In this document: piece by piece, positions 9,578 to 19,938 of the stretch | Layout of the letters: every line of letters begins with the position of its first letter | Numbering within the stretch: the stretch's first letter is position 1 | DNA from: Alectoria sarmentosa | Taxonomy: Eukaryota; Ascomycota; Lecanoromycetes; Lecanorales; Parmeliaceae | Length of the DNA stretch: 29,555 bases | Direction of reading: 5' to 3' | Assembly: GCA_009733775.1 (NCBI GenBank) | Contig: WOGZ01000371.1 | Span: 1 to 29,555 of the forward strand | Notes under the pieces: generated by a model | What the model was told of the DNA's origin: nothing | Seen by the model: the letters and a program-made list of their open reading frames with translations, nothing else | The model's database searches: none | Position numbers and translations under genes: made by a program

Positions 9578-11955
9578 CTAGAGGTCGAAGCTTTTTTCAA
9601 CATCATTACTCACGGCCAAGTGATTTACACCAGCGGTCAGATCAGATGCCACATGCTCGGGCTCTTTCCGTCCCTTGCCTTTCTTTGGTCCTCTCTTCGT
9701 TTTCCCAACGCCAGCAACGGTAAGTGGAGCTTCTCTCACCCATCTTGCAATGGCCTCCGCCCTCTCGGTGCTGATGGGATACTCCTTCCCGTCTTCTTGT
9801 GCCCACCGCTTCGGACTGTTGCCATCCTGACCGAGCTCCTCCCTTCTTTGCTCCTCCGCTCTGCGCTCCCTTGCCGCTACGGCAGCCTGAAAGCTCGCCT
9901 CGTCGTGCACACGCTCGTCAGCTAAAGCTTCAAGGATGGCCTCTTGTCTACGACGCTCTTTTGCTTGCTCCTCGGTCTCCTCTTTCTTTGTCGCGCCAGC
10001 ATGGCTAGGCAAAGGAGCTGGCGCACACAGTGTCTCCCAAGACTGCTGGAGCCCGATCCAATTGTTGGCACGACGCACTACTTCAATCCAGTCTGCGCGA
10101 CTTGGTGAACGGGCAGCTAGAAAGATCGGATAGCCGTCACAGACGCGAGCCAATCGGGCCACCATGTGAGCGTGTCTTAGATGTTCCTTCGGGGACGTCT
10201 GGATGAGCGAGTGACATAGCAGTAGAGAGTGGAGAGCATCTGTGAAAAGTGGATGGTAAGTCACTGCTTCATGCTGCTCGGACTGTGCCATGAAATGATT
10301 TGCAATGCCGTTCATGTTCTTCTGCGCTGAAAAGGGCTTGCGAGGGACGAGTGCTTGCGAAGTCGCTGGGTAAGGCGGGAGATCGTCAGGGGACGACGAC
10401 GAGAAAAGAGAAGAAACTGGATGAATCTCTGGCAGAGGAAGTCCAGCGTATGGATTCTCGTAATGGCCACTGCTGGAGGCACGAAGTTGGTGGCGATCGT
10501 TGCCCTTGTGAGGAACAAGTGCATCAGATAGATGTCCATTGCTCAGGTTGGAATTTCCGGACATTTCGAGGAGCCTGTTAGCAGGAGGAGTCCCTTTTGG
10601 CTTCGCATAGCTCCCTGCTGCTGCATTAAATTTTCGAAATAATTCTTGAGTGATCTCCGCTGGTAGACCAGGTGTATAGTCGAAGTGGGATAGAAAGCCC
10701 AGATAATCCCGGAGAGCCCGTTTGGCATTGGTCTTTACCATCTTGCGCGCTTCTAACCGTCTATCATAGGCTTCTTTGTCCGCAAGCGTCTGTGGAACAT
10801 CTGGCTGGGATGCTGATGGTTCTTGCGCTGCTTTCAACCCGTCTAGCGAGGTATTGACATTTTGACAAGCACGAGCGAGGTACACTCCCGCGCGGTGGAA
10901 AAGCAGTTGCGTTTCCAGACTACTGGGTTGATCTGCCTCCTCAATCTTGGCAGCCTCATACTTGCGGTCGCGAGCGCCACCAGTCGTTCTTTCTGACCCT
11001 TCCAGAGCGTTCGCAAGCTCTAGTTGTCCCCTTCCCACTTTGTGCTGAGCCATGGTATATCGGCAGACAGACAGTGCCTCTGTGAGATCACGTGCAGCAC
11101 CTGCGTAGTCATCTTTGAATATCCTTGTGACAGCCCTCGTTCGCAGAAGCGCTCCCTCCGTGGGACGATCTTGAATGACTTGGTCTAACGGCTCGAGGGT
11201 GGTGCACTGCGCAAGCATCCTGGAAGGGATCTTCTCGTGGAAAAAATGGACGTACTTGGCATCAGTATCGTTTGCACTTCGCTGTAGAACTAGCTTTGCG
11301 ACCTCCTCCAAAGAAGAGGCACCCTGCATCGTCGCCACACTAGCGGCAATTTCATCGAATTGGTATGCTCGCGACAGCTTTTGAGTCGCCTGCTCCCGCA
11401 TCCTATGCTTTCTTTCTCTGCTCAATTTTGTATTGGGTCCGCCGCCACCAATGCCCAATCCCAAAGCAGCTGCGCCTCCACCACCTAGAATTCCGTTTCC
11501 CGCACTCAAAGAACTGCTCAAGGCGGAGGATGTTGTGCCATTGGCGGCGCGCACGGCGAGATCGGTTGCCTCCTCTACCAGACGCCGAACTTTGACCAGG
11601 TCAAAGAAGACGGCCGGATCGATGGGAAGGGGACGTGGGGAATCATAATTGCTGAACGCAAGCGATTCCAGAACTTCAGGGGGTAGCTGCAGCCAGGGAC
11701 CGTGGAAGCTCGAGATGTCTGTATAGAATATAAGCTCTGCTTTCCTGGAACTCATAGACGACGGTTACATCTCCAATGCTTGTTACGGCATATGATTAAT
11801 GCTGAAGTCGATGGATCAGGGGGTTTGCTCTTGGCTGCGGGTTGCAGCGTGTTCACATCAAGGGAAGCATCGGGCGTGGACGGAGTGGCTGACTTTTCAG
11901 ATGCAGGCCCATCGATAGCACCCGCACCATTGTTTGACTTCTTCTTCTTCGTCAT
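9578..11955 (-). CDS. Conserved fungal protein of unknown function, possibly TPR-like
   Basis: Two minus-strand exons, 11955-11769 and 11718-9578, flank a 50-nt intron (GTAACC...CAG) and give about 775 aa. Splicing joins CRNKHW to RYISSFHGPWLQLPPEVLE in frame, which I recall as a conserved signature of an uncharacterised Pezizomycotina family. The N-terminus (MTKKKKSN) is basic and low-complexity; ATG 11955 is preferred because the longer frame upstream begins with TTG. Residues about 170-280 (AKYVHFFHEKIPSRML, TRAVTRIFKDDYAGAARDLTEAL) look like helical TPR-type repeats, as does the later LLFHRAGVYLARAC segment. A Ser/Pro-rich linker lies in the middle. A strongly charged Glu/Arg stretch with coiled-coil character (EEQAKERRRQEAILEAL) lies near the C-terminus. 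No catalytic motif or membrane segment is seen, and function is not assigned. The gene is divergent from the luciferase-domain gene, with 257 bp between start codons. Confidence 0.85.
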
Positions 11956-12212
11956 GCTTTGGACAAAATTTGGCCGATTCGCGACGGGTTTGATATTTTC
12001 GCGAAACAAAATGCTCGATTCGTTCAGGGACCGAGTCAGCGGCAAGACTAGCGCTAGTCAGCCGCTATGCAACATTCATAAATCATTATTTCATTATTTC
12101 ATTCATCCGTGCAGCATGGTCATTTTGAGAAATTGAGATATTTCAGCATTTCCTCGCAATAGTCTCTTTAATGCATAGGCTGGAAGCACGACGAGTCTGA
12201 AAAGCCATCACC

Positions 12213-13015
12213 ATGATGATGCCTAGGATTACAACAATCGCATGGACTGTTGTAGCAGTTGGTCTGTTTTCCGTTCTTGGCCCGGTCTTTTGGCGCGACT
12301 ACAGTTTATTCCTGAGCTATGGCCCTGGCGGACTGCCTCACAATGCACTTGGCTGGATTGTGTCTGGCGGTCTCCTGCGAACGATGAGCGTGGAAATGCT
12401 TAGTACAGCGCAATATGAGAAGAGTAGCGATAAGAGGAGCTGGCTACCGCAACTCTCTCCTCCGCATCGCGCTGGCTCACGGCCACGGGTGGGATCCCAT
12501 CCAGTACCGCAAAGGCAGGTTGAACAACTTCCTGATGAAGAGTTCAGGCCGGTATCTTACTACCCTTGCTCGTGGGAACCGACATCAACTAAGCCATAGC
12601 CAAACAGATTCTGATCCATAATTTTTACCAGCTCGCAGCCCGGAACCAAGAGATCGTTGAAAAGCGCGAGTCTGTTCTGGAAGCCCATGCTAGTGCTATC
12701 TTTTTGAGAGAGGATGTCCCCGCCTCATTGGTCGCACGAGGCATGTTGAGAGAGATCTCGCACGTTCACTTGAATGGAGATCATTCAGTTCATGTCACTC
12801 TTTCGCCTCAAGATTGTATCAAGGTTCTCGATGCTGGTTGGGGGCAGCGGCATGGCCTAGCTGGTGTCGAAACCCTCAAACTTCTTGCAGGATTTGCCTT
12901 GTCACCTCAGTACATCTTGCTATATGCTCCGAGAGACATAGCAGAGATACAGACCATCATAGAGATTGTCCAGGCCTCTATTAGCTACATGTCGGATGGT
13001 CAGATGGGACAGTAG
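12213..13015 (+). CDS. Luciferase-domain (DUF5519-type) fungal protein
   Basis: Two exons, 12213-12551 and 12608-13015, flank a 56-nt intron (GTATCT...CAG, with a CAACTAAG branch-like site) and give about 248 aa. Residues about 8-28 form one hydrophobic segment, a likely signal anchor. Family-like motifs follow: GPGGLPHNALGW, then a GSRPRVGSHPVPQRQVEQLP stretch, then after the intron EISHVHLNGDHSVHV, GWGQRHGLAG and YILLYAPRD. These are typical of small fungal proteins annotated with the 'luciferase' domain (PF17648, from memory). They are not proven to emit light, and the true activity is unknown. The repeated His residues in the HVH and RHGL motifs could be functional. The start is the first of three successive ATGs in good context (CACCATG). 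Confidence 0.85.
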
Positions 13016-13407
13016 AGTAGATCAGCATGCCTGGGGAAGTAGTCAAGGAGGGTTATGGCTCGTAGTCGCCTCACTACCGCCCCCGATTCACATCACAGCT
13101 GTATTGCTTGCGGCCCGGGTGTATTTTCAGGTCACTCAACTGATGTCGTGAATAGCAGTTCACTCCAAATAAAATGGTGGTTGAGGGCGGGAATTCTTAG
13201 TGATTCTAATGCCTGGCCAGCTGAGCGAGGTGATAGGTACACCACTCGGCTTTCTCGCTTGGAAGTGAGCCCTGATTGCCGGTGACAAAGCGGGAAAGTT
13301 ACCCGAAATAAATGTTCTACCTTCAAATTTTGGAAACACGTGCTAGACGTTTCGGAATTTCCCTTTCAGAATTCAGAGCATGCATCCAAGGCTCGAGCAG
13401 TGGAGTC
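13016..13407. promoter_or_regulatory. MAK21: Promoter and 5' UTR region of the MAK21 gene
   Basis: These 392 bp lie between the stop codon of the luciferase-domain gene and the chosen MAK21 start, both on the plus strand. They should hold the first gene's 3' UTR and the second gene's promoter. No repeat or RNA gene is evident. An in-frame ATG at 13312 could add 32 residues to Mak21. Confidence 0.5.
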
Positions 13408-16400
13408 ATGCCTGCCAAGTCAATGAAGCTCCATGCTCCTGATTCCCATGAAGATCACGTTCCGGACTTCAATCCAGATGCTTTGCGAAGCTTGACCGAA
13501 AAAATTGAGATCAGTTTCAAGAATAAAGGCAAGGGAGCCATCTCAAAAGGAGCACAAGCGAGGTCGAAGACCCAAACTTCAAAAGCTAAGAGGAAAGGCG
13601 GAGAACAAGTGACCAAGGCTCCAGTATCCACCTCCGCCGTCAAAGCTATCTGCAATAGCAGTACGGAAATAGGAAAGCAAAAGCCCACAATAGCACTAAA
13701 GGCGACTCAGGGAAAGAAGAGGTCGCGGGATGGGCGTGTCAAGGAAGAGAGCTCAAGAAGGAAGGGGGATGATGCCAACACTATCATGCTTGGGACCAAG
13801 AATCGCAAAGGTGGATCAGGTAATAATGACACCAGTATTGATGAGGAAGTCAGAGCGCTTGGGGGCACGAATGAAGATGTCGGCCTCATCGCGGACGTCA
13901 TATCGGAATCAGAGTTGGAAGAAGGAGAGGCAGGACTGGGCAAAAACTTGGGGAGCGGCCTCGAGAAGGAGATACTACAACTGGTTCGGCAAGTCCGCGT
14001 TGATAGAATGGGCGAGAAAATATTGATGGCGGAGTCCGAATCAGACGAAGCAGACGAGGCAGATAAATTCGAAGAGAACGGGTATTCTGATATGATACCT
14101 CCAAGCAAAGTAGCGATTGGCGCCAAGCCAGCTTTACAAACTGCGACGTCTGTCGGCAAAGGCCAAAGATCTCTGGTCAGCAAGCAACAATGCCACGTTT
14201 TTATTATTTTCGACATTGATGCTGATTTTGGCCTCGAACAGATTTTCCAGCCCCAGTCAGAGTGGCATGGCGTTGTGCTACCCCCACTGCCTCTTCCATC
14301 CCAAGAGGCCTCCATCATGCCTCCTGCTCTATTGGACAGCTTGCACAATCATGCCAAAACACTCTTGGAAAATGAGAATACGCGATATGCTGAATCGAAT
14401 AGATCCGCATCTTCTGCACATCAATTCTATTCCACAATCATGTCAACAGGTACGCTCTCGGACAAGATCTCGGCTCTGACATTGTCAGTACAAGAATCAC
14501 CAGTTCATAACGTGAAGGCTCTGGAGAGCCTTGTCGGGTTGGCTGGTAAACGTAGTCGGGGTCAAGCTGTCGAAGTGCTGGGGGCTTTGAAAGATCTGTT
14601 TGGCCCCGGGAACCTTCTTCCCTCGGATCGAAAACTCAGAACATTTGCTAGCCAACCTGCGCTGTCTGCTGCATTTGATCCTATTGATTTCCAATGGACC
14701 TCTAGAGATCCATTGCCGAAGGAAATCAAAGAGGTCCATCTCATTTCATGGGCATACGAAGAATGGTTGAAATTAACTTTCTTCGAAATCTTAAGAATCA
14801 TCGAAACCTGGTGCAATGATGAGGTAGTATTTGCCCGAGTCAAAGCTGTGAACTACGTCTGTCAGCTCCTGAAGGAAAAGCCCGAACAGGAAGCTAATCT
14901 CCTTCGACTGCTTGTGAACAAGCTCGGTGATTCCGACAAAAAGGTTGCCTCAAAAACATCCTTCAACGTCTTACAGCTGGAAGTCACGCATCCACTAATG
15001 AAGCCGACTATCATTGCAGCCATTGAGTCGGATCTACTATTTCGGCCAGGTCAGAGTTTACATGCAAAGTACTATGCAACCATTACACTGAATCAAACTG
15101 TCCTGAGTGGGAAAGAAGGGGATGTAGCAAGAAAGCTGCTGGATATCTACTTCAGTCTGTTCGTTACTCTTTTGGAGAAACCAAAGGAAGCAAAACTTGC
15201 GGTCACAGGGGTCAATGCCATTAGCATTAACAAGAATGGAGAAGTCCAAGGCGGCGGAGGATCTGCGGGGAAGAAGGCGCAGAAGAAGAACGCTGAGAAA
15301 GAGAAAGCGAGCACTGTTGATGAAGATCTGCGGGAAAAGATGCTATCGGCGGTGCTCACTGGAGTCAATCGCGCCATGCCATTCACGGATACTAATGATG
15401 AAACATTCGAAAGACACTTGGACACGCTCTTTAAAGTGACCCATTCGTCGAATTTCAATACAAGCATCCAGGCGCTCATGCTAATTCAACAGCTGAACGG
15501 ATCCCACCAAGGTTCGGTAGATAGATTTCACCGGACCTTGTACGAGTCATTACTTGACCCTCGTCTCCTAACGTCCTCAAAGCAGGCACTGTATCTGAAC
15601 CTTTTGTTCAGAGCATTGAGGTCTGATCGCAACGTCAAGCGCGTCAAGGCTTTCACAAAACGATTATTGCAGGTGGTGGCCATGCATCAGCCCTCGTTCA
15701 TTTGTGGCTCTCTCTATCTCCTCAGAGAGCTTGAGGGCGTGTTCGCCAACCTTGAGGCTTTCATAGATCAGGCGGAAGAAGACAGCGATGACGAGGAAGA
15801 CTTCCGGGACGTGCAAGAGCAGCTACCTAGGAGAAATAATCTAGTTGATGGACCATCTCCGACGAGAAATACCCAACCTACAGCGAAATATGATGGGAGG
15901 AAACGCGATCCGAAATACAGCAATGCTGACAGATCCTCTCTCTGGGAGGTCACTACTTTCCTGCAGCACTATCACCCCTCCGTCTCTCTTTTCGCTACTC
16001 GACTCCTCACCCACAGTGAAATGCCTCCCAAGCCGGACTTGTCACTCAATACTCTCATCCACTTCCTTGACCGCTTTGTGTATCGTAATCCTAAGATCAC
16101 AAGCGCAACAAGAGGAGCGAGTATCATGCAACTCATGGCTGGCGGGGATTCGAGCGCGTTGCTAGTATCGGCGTACTCCAATAAATCGAGTACTAAGCAG
16201 CCCGTCAACTCGGAAGCATTCTGGAAGCAGGAAAGCGATAAGGTCAACGCCGACGAAGTGTTTTTTCACAAGTACTTCAGTACGCTGGGAATGGGCAAGG
16301 AGAAGGCCAGCAAGAAGAAGACTGAAAGAAAAGCGGATGCAGAGGATAACGAAGATGATAGCAATGAAGATGAAATCTGGAAGGCGTTGCTGGGAAGTAG

Positions 16401-16779
16401 GCCCGAGCTGGATGAAGGAAGTGATAGCGGCTTTGGCGACGAGGACATTGAGAGCGATATGGAAGATCAGGAGGATGATGAGCTCGGCTCAGAGTTCGGC
16501 GAAGAAGACAAAAGCGTTGATGGCGCTCCTGCCAGAGATGCTGAAGGCCTTCCAGATCCTGACGAAGACGAAGACGAGGACGAAGTATTCTTCGACAGCG
16601 ATGACGAGGTGCCGAGCGACCTCAAAAAGGCATTCCACAAGGAAGTCACCTCAAGCCAGCCGGAGCCTGTGGTGAAAGAAGAGAATGAAAAGCGTGGCGG
16701 CAAGAGGCGCAGGCTGAAGAACTTGCCTACTTTCGCATCGGCGGAGGATTATGCAATGATGTTGGAAGAGGATGACTGA
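13408..16779 (+). CDS. MAK21: Ribosome biogenesis protein Mak21/Noc1 (CBF/Mak21 family)
   Basis: One open frame of about 1123 aa from ATG 13408. Mak21/Noc1 partners Noc2 in the nucleolus in early 60S pre-ribosome assembly and export (family knowledge). The N-terminal 250 residues are charged with Lys/Arg-rich nuclear-localisation-type stretches (KKRSRDGRVKEESSRRK). A helical-repeat region covers about 300-650 (FFEILRIIETW, ARVKAVNYVCQLLKEKP, LHAKYYATITLNQ). The CBF/Mak21 domain spans roughly 670-880 (SSKQALYLNLLFRALRSD, FICGSLYLLRELE, SLWEVTTFLQHYHPSV). The C-terminus has long Asp/Glu runs and ends in a basic segment. The length is near that of yeast Mak21 plus extensions. A 75-nt in-frame segment, 14176-14250, has GT...AG ends and encodes unconserved hydrophobic sequence, so it may be an intron; removal gives 1098 aa. 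The alternative start at 13312 adds unconserved sequence. Confidence 0.93.
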   Translation: MPAKSMKLHAPDSHEDHVPDFNPDALRSLTEKIEISFKNKGKGAISKGAQARSKTQTSKAKRKGGEQVTKAPVSTSAVKAICNSSTEIGKQKPTIALKATQGKKRSRDGRVKEESSRRKGDDANTIMLGTKNRKGGSGNNDTSIDEEVRALGGTNEDVGLIADVISESELEEGEAGLGKNLGSGLEKEILQLVRQVRVDRMGEKILMAESESDEADEADKFEENGYSDMIPPSKVAIGAKPALQTATSVGKGQRSLVSKQQCHVFIIFDIDADFGLEQIFQPQSEWHGVVLPPLPLPSQEASIMPPALLDSLHNHAKTLLENENTRYAESNRSASSAHQFYSTIMSTGTLSDKISALTLSVQESPVHNVKALESLVGLAGKRSRGQAVEVLGALKDLFGPGNLLPSDRKLRTFASQPALSAAFDPIDFQWTSRDPLPKEIKEVHLISWAYEEWLKLTFFEILRIIETWCNDEVVFARVKAVNYVCQLLKEKPEQEANLLRLLVNKLGDSDKKVASKTSFNVLQLEVTHPLMKPTIIAAIESDLLFRPGQSLHAKYYATITLNQTVLSGKEGDVARKLLDIYFSLFVTLLEKPKEAKLAVTGVNAISINKNGEVQGGGGSAGKKAQKKNAEKEKASTVDEDLREKMLSAVLTGVNRAMPFTDTNDETFERHLDTLFKVTHSSNFNTSIQALMLIQQLNGSHQGSVDRFHRTLYESLLDPRLLTSSKQALYLNLLFRALRSDRNVKRVKAFTKRLLQVVAMHQPSFICGSLYLLRELEGVFANLEAFIDQAEEDSDDEEDFRDVQEQLPRRNNLVDGPSPTRNTQPTAKYDGRKRDPKYSNADRSSLWEVTTFLQHYHPSVSLFATRLLTHSEMPPKPDLSLNTLIHFLDRFVYRNPKITSATRGASIMQLMAGGDSSALLVSAYSNKSSTKQPVNSEAFWKQESDKVNADEVFFHKYFSTLGMGKEKASKKKTERKADAEDNEDDSNEDEIWKALLGSRPELDEGSDSGFGDEDIESDMEDQEDDELGSEFGEEDKSVDGAPARDAEGLPDPDEDEDEDEVFFDSDDEVPSDLKKAFHKEVTSSQPEPVVKEENEKRGGKRRRLKNLPTFASAEDYAMMLEEDD

Positions 16780-17131
16780 TAGAGTGATTAAGCTCTCAAG
16801 ATGTCAAAGCACGCGTTCATTGGAGTTCCAATCAAGCATAGATGAATTGTTCCTTGTCGCACCTCCCTCGTCAAGATCATCACGACTGAATTTTGAAGCA
16901 CTTATTAGGCAGCGACCTCTAGACGAAGGTCATTTGACCATTGGGTCTCACTAGCACTGATGTCTCTGTAAAGGGTGAGCCCTTGCGATTTTGCCTGTTT
17001 GTAGGGAGTACGGCCTAAGCCTTCCACCATCGGGCACGATTGCAAGAATGTCAGCTTCGTGGTCGAAAATCATCACAAGCTTCGACTGGACTGTTGGTAC
17101 GTGGTGTCCATATTACCACCGCCTCCACATC
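16780..17131. other. Intergenic region between convergent 3' ends
   Basis: These 352 bp separate the MAK21 stop from the CLC gene stop on the opposite strand. They should contain both 3' UTRs. Nothing else is recognised. Confidence 0.6.
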
Positions 17132-19683
17132 TCACCGGTGTTTTAAACCCTCCAACCAAACAACCAACCTCTTCTTCAATATGACGCCGACCAATTTGCC
17201 TGATCCCTCCTCCACAACGCAAAGATGCCGCAGACCCAATTTTCCAAACATCTCCACCGCATACTCCATCGGTGCCTTTGCACAAATAGTCAATGGCGTT
17301 CGATCGACGAAACTGCTAAGGTCGAATTCTCCTTCCTCTGCTACACCCAGTAGCCGCACGCGATCGGACGAATCCCACACTCCGCCGAGGTTCGTGAGGC
17401 CGAAGTCGAGCTCCCCTTCTGCGAGGTACCCTTGAAGCATGCCGTTCTGTACAAGGACAAGACCAGCGTCTAAGAGGCCCCTTTCTTTAAGTTTCTCAAG
17501 TTTTTGTTCAAGAACTTTGCGGGGTACCATGTTGTCTTTGAGCACGTTAACCGTGATGTCTTCCATAGTCTGTTTTGGCGGTATAAGCTCTTCCACGAGT
17601 GTCTTCTCAGTGTGTACCAGGCCAATTGCATGATCCAAATCCAAGAACGGATGTCCGAGTACTGTTTGCGCCAGGTCATATACACCTTCGCTCTCGAGAG
17701 CATCCGCGACCCATTTGGCAACGAGTATGGCAATCATGTTCGGAACAACGTACTCCAGCTCGCCCGTGAGCTCGAACATGACGACACAAAGAGATATGGT
17801 CATACGAGATACCCCTACGAGCATTTGGACATCAGCAAAATTCGTTTTGGGGCAGGGATCCTTCAAAGGTCAAAGCGACCGTTCCGTTGCCAGAAATAGT
17901 TCATGACCAAGCTTTCGGCGAGGGATCACTCTGAGGAATACGTACCAGCGAGAAACGCAGCGGCACCAACCATTGCAAAAATACCGGGTGAAATTGTGGT
18001 GACCCACTGGCCGACAAGACGGCCAAAGAAGGCCCCGGCGTCGAGGGCAGGGATGATGATTCCAGAGGGAACTTTGCAGCCGAAGGTCACTGTTGTGAGG
18101 ACGAGCTTGACAAGGGTGCCGTACACCAACCAGCCAATATATTTCGGTGGCGAACCACTGGCCTCGTGTTGGCAGATCCATGAACTACTCGAACGGCGGC
18201 AGTCCTGGAGAAGGTTTCTGATGATTTTATCGCCAGGCTCCCGAGTCATCGGGTTAGGGTACTGAAGGAGTCCGGTAGCAAGAACGACAATGAATACTTC
18301 GAACACGGGGTGGTTCTTGATGATACGGAACTGACGAAAGCTTTTCGACCAGAGGAAATTGCACTTGCAGAACGTGCCCCCCCAAAGACCTCCAGCTACG
18401 CCAAGCAAAACAAAAATGAGGTAGTGCACTGGAGAATAGGACGTTCCATAATTCGTCTCGAACAGCGCAAGCTTTCCGGTCCCCGTGGGGTTGAGAGCTT
18501 TCAGGATCACAGCGGCCCAGAGAGAACAGAAAAAAGCTCGCCAGAGCACCTTACGGGGAAAGTAGGTGCTGATCTCCTAAAAAACTTTGAGTACTTGGTA
18601 AGAAAGCAAGGAGCATGGGAAACCCTACCTCATAACTGAAAAGAATGCCCCCTATCGGTGCACCGAAGGCAACCGACAGTCCCGATGAGCAGCCAGCGCT
18701 CAGTAGCTCGCGCATTTTTCTTCCGTTTTCGCGATACTTTGGGAAGCACTTCCCTATCAGGTATGCCACGCAGGTAGAAATGTGCACAAACGGCCCTTCT
18801 TTTCCCAAACACATGCCCGTTGCGACAGCAAAGACCGCACCAACGGCCTTGACGAACAAGACCTTGAAGTCTAGAAAATGAGGAATGACGAATCCGGAAA
18901 GGATGGTCTTTATCTCTGGGATGCCTGAGCCTGCAGCAAGGTATATGGATTTTCCTTTCGTAACTTGATCGGTGCTATCATCGGGCTTTTGGTGCTGGTC
19001 CCCATGCCAAGGTGCAGCAGCAGGTAAGGTGGATTTGGTAAGCATGGTGAGCGAAGAGCTGAGAATCCCAAATGCCAATGCAAACCCAATGTATATACCA
19101 AATGCTCTGTACCAGCCATCTGTCCACATATGCCACTTCTTGCACCCTTCTCCGAGATTCGCCTTTGTCATGCCGAAGAAGGGTCGACGGTCTGTACAGC
19201 AGGCTTCTCGATTTGCGAAGGGGTTCGAGGTGCAGTAACCCAGCTTCCAGTCGCTCACAGTAGCTTCGGCTACATCGACGAGGAAGGCGACACAGGCAGT
19301 AAGAATGCCGATCAGAGCAGCAGCAACCCATCCAGAGCAGGCATCGAAGGTAGCGACCAGTCGATATCGAATACCAGGCCTGGAGTGAACGAAACGAAAG
19401 CGGTAAGAATCTTTGACCTGACGAGTGTCAATTGGTTTATTCCTTTGAGTTCGGAGGCAGGTTAAGGCACGAGGTCATGAAGCCAGTCTATAGTGGTATA
19501 ATCATTGTAAGGAAGGCGTTCGCCTATGGACGCCGACGAAAGAGCCTGTTCATCCTTGCTCACATAGGAGCTAATGACGGATTGAGCATCGTCTTCCTGT
19601 TGGACGGCACTCAAACGCTGGTCATTGGCGGGATGGGAGAGGAGCTTGGAACGCTCATGCGGCTGCTCGATATCTTGCGGCAT
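17132..19683 (-). CDS. CLC-family chloride transporter or channel with C-terminal CBS domains
   Basis: Four minus-strand exons, 19683-19471, 19417-18629, 18576-17946 and 17814-17132, give about 771 aa. The introns are 53, 52 and 131 nt, and each removal restores conserved CLC sequence (HDL/VKDS, FSYE/EISTYF, FLAG/VSRMTI). The N-terminal tail holds ERSKLL, an acidic dileucine-type sorting motif suggesting endosomal, Golgi or vacuolar placement. The membrane core shows the CLC signatures GSGIPE (234-239), GKEGPFVH with the gating glutamate E278, and PSGIIIPALDAGAFFGRLVG. Two CBS domains fill the last 200 or so residues (PFLDLDHAIGLV and later FVDRTPLTICAKAPMEYAVE, GLRHLCVVEE). It should move chloride in intracellular membranes like yeast Gef1. 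The residue aligning with the proton glutamate of exchangers appears to be N376 (LFETNYG), so coupling to protons is in doubt. The first donor (GTGCCT) is weak. Confidence 0.92.
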
Positions 19684-19710
19684 GTCTTGAGGACAGCTGA
19701 GGCTCTGTTG

Positions 19711-19757
19711 GAGGAGGAGGAGGAGGAGGAGAGGAAGAAGAAGAGGAAGAAGAGCAG
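19711..19757 (+). repeat. GAG/GAA purine microsatellite
   Basis: A 47-bp tract of GAG then AAG-type triplets is interrupted only slightly. It reads as CTT/CTC on the sense strand of the CLC gene, immediately upstream of its start codon. Confidence 0.9.
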
Positions 19758-19866
19758 CGAAGTGTAGCAGGGCTACATGTCAACGTGTGAGGTGGATTGT
19801 CGAAAGAGGGGATCATTTTGATCAATTTGCCATGCAATTTCAGGCTTTAGCCATGGCCATATCTGT

Positions 19867-19897
19867 GGGTGATGGGTGGGTGGGGGGGGCTAGGGGG
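19867..19897 (+). other. Potential G-quadruplex motif
   Basis: Five G runs of 3, 3, 3, 8 and 5 bases are separated by loops of 4, 1, 1 and 3 bases, matching the G3+N1-7 rule. It lies about 185-215 bp upstream of the CLC start codon, on the template strand of that gene. Confidence 0.6.
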
Positions 19898-19938
19898 CCT
19901 TCTCGCTCTCTGCCGTTTTATTATCGGGCTCATATTTA

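Larger units (their letters stand above)
19684..19938. promoter_or_regulatory. Promoter and 5' leader of the CLC gene
   Basis: On the minus strand this region lies just upstream of the CLC start codon. A purine tract at 19711-19757 (pyrimidine-rich on the sense strand, mostly CTC and CTT units) sits 28 bp from the ATG, as is common in fungal leaders. A G-rich cluster with quadruplex potential lies at 19867-19897. The region ends at the MITE-like element. Confidence 0.5.

Noticed and set aside
13312..13407. Upstream start for Mak21
   Set aside because: The extra 32 residues show no resemblance to the family and the ATG at 13408 suffices; not excluded.
1262..19683. Secondary-metabolite or defence gene cluster
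   Set aside because: No synthase, transporter set or defence-type enzymes; the genes are housekeeping, regulatory or uncharacterised and on alternating strands.
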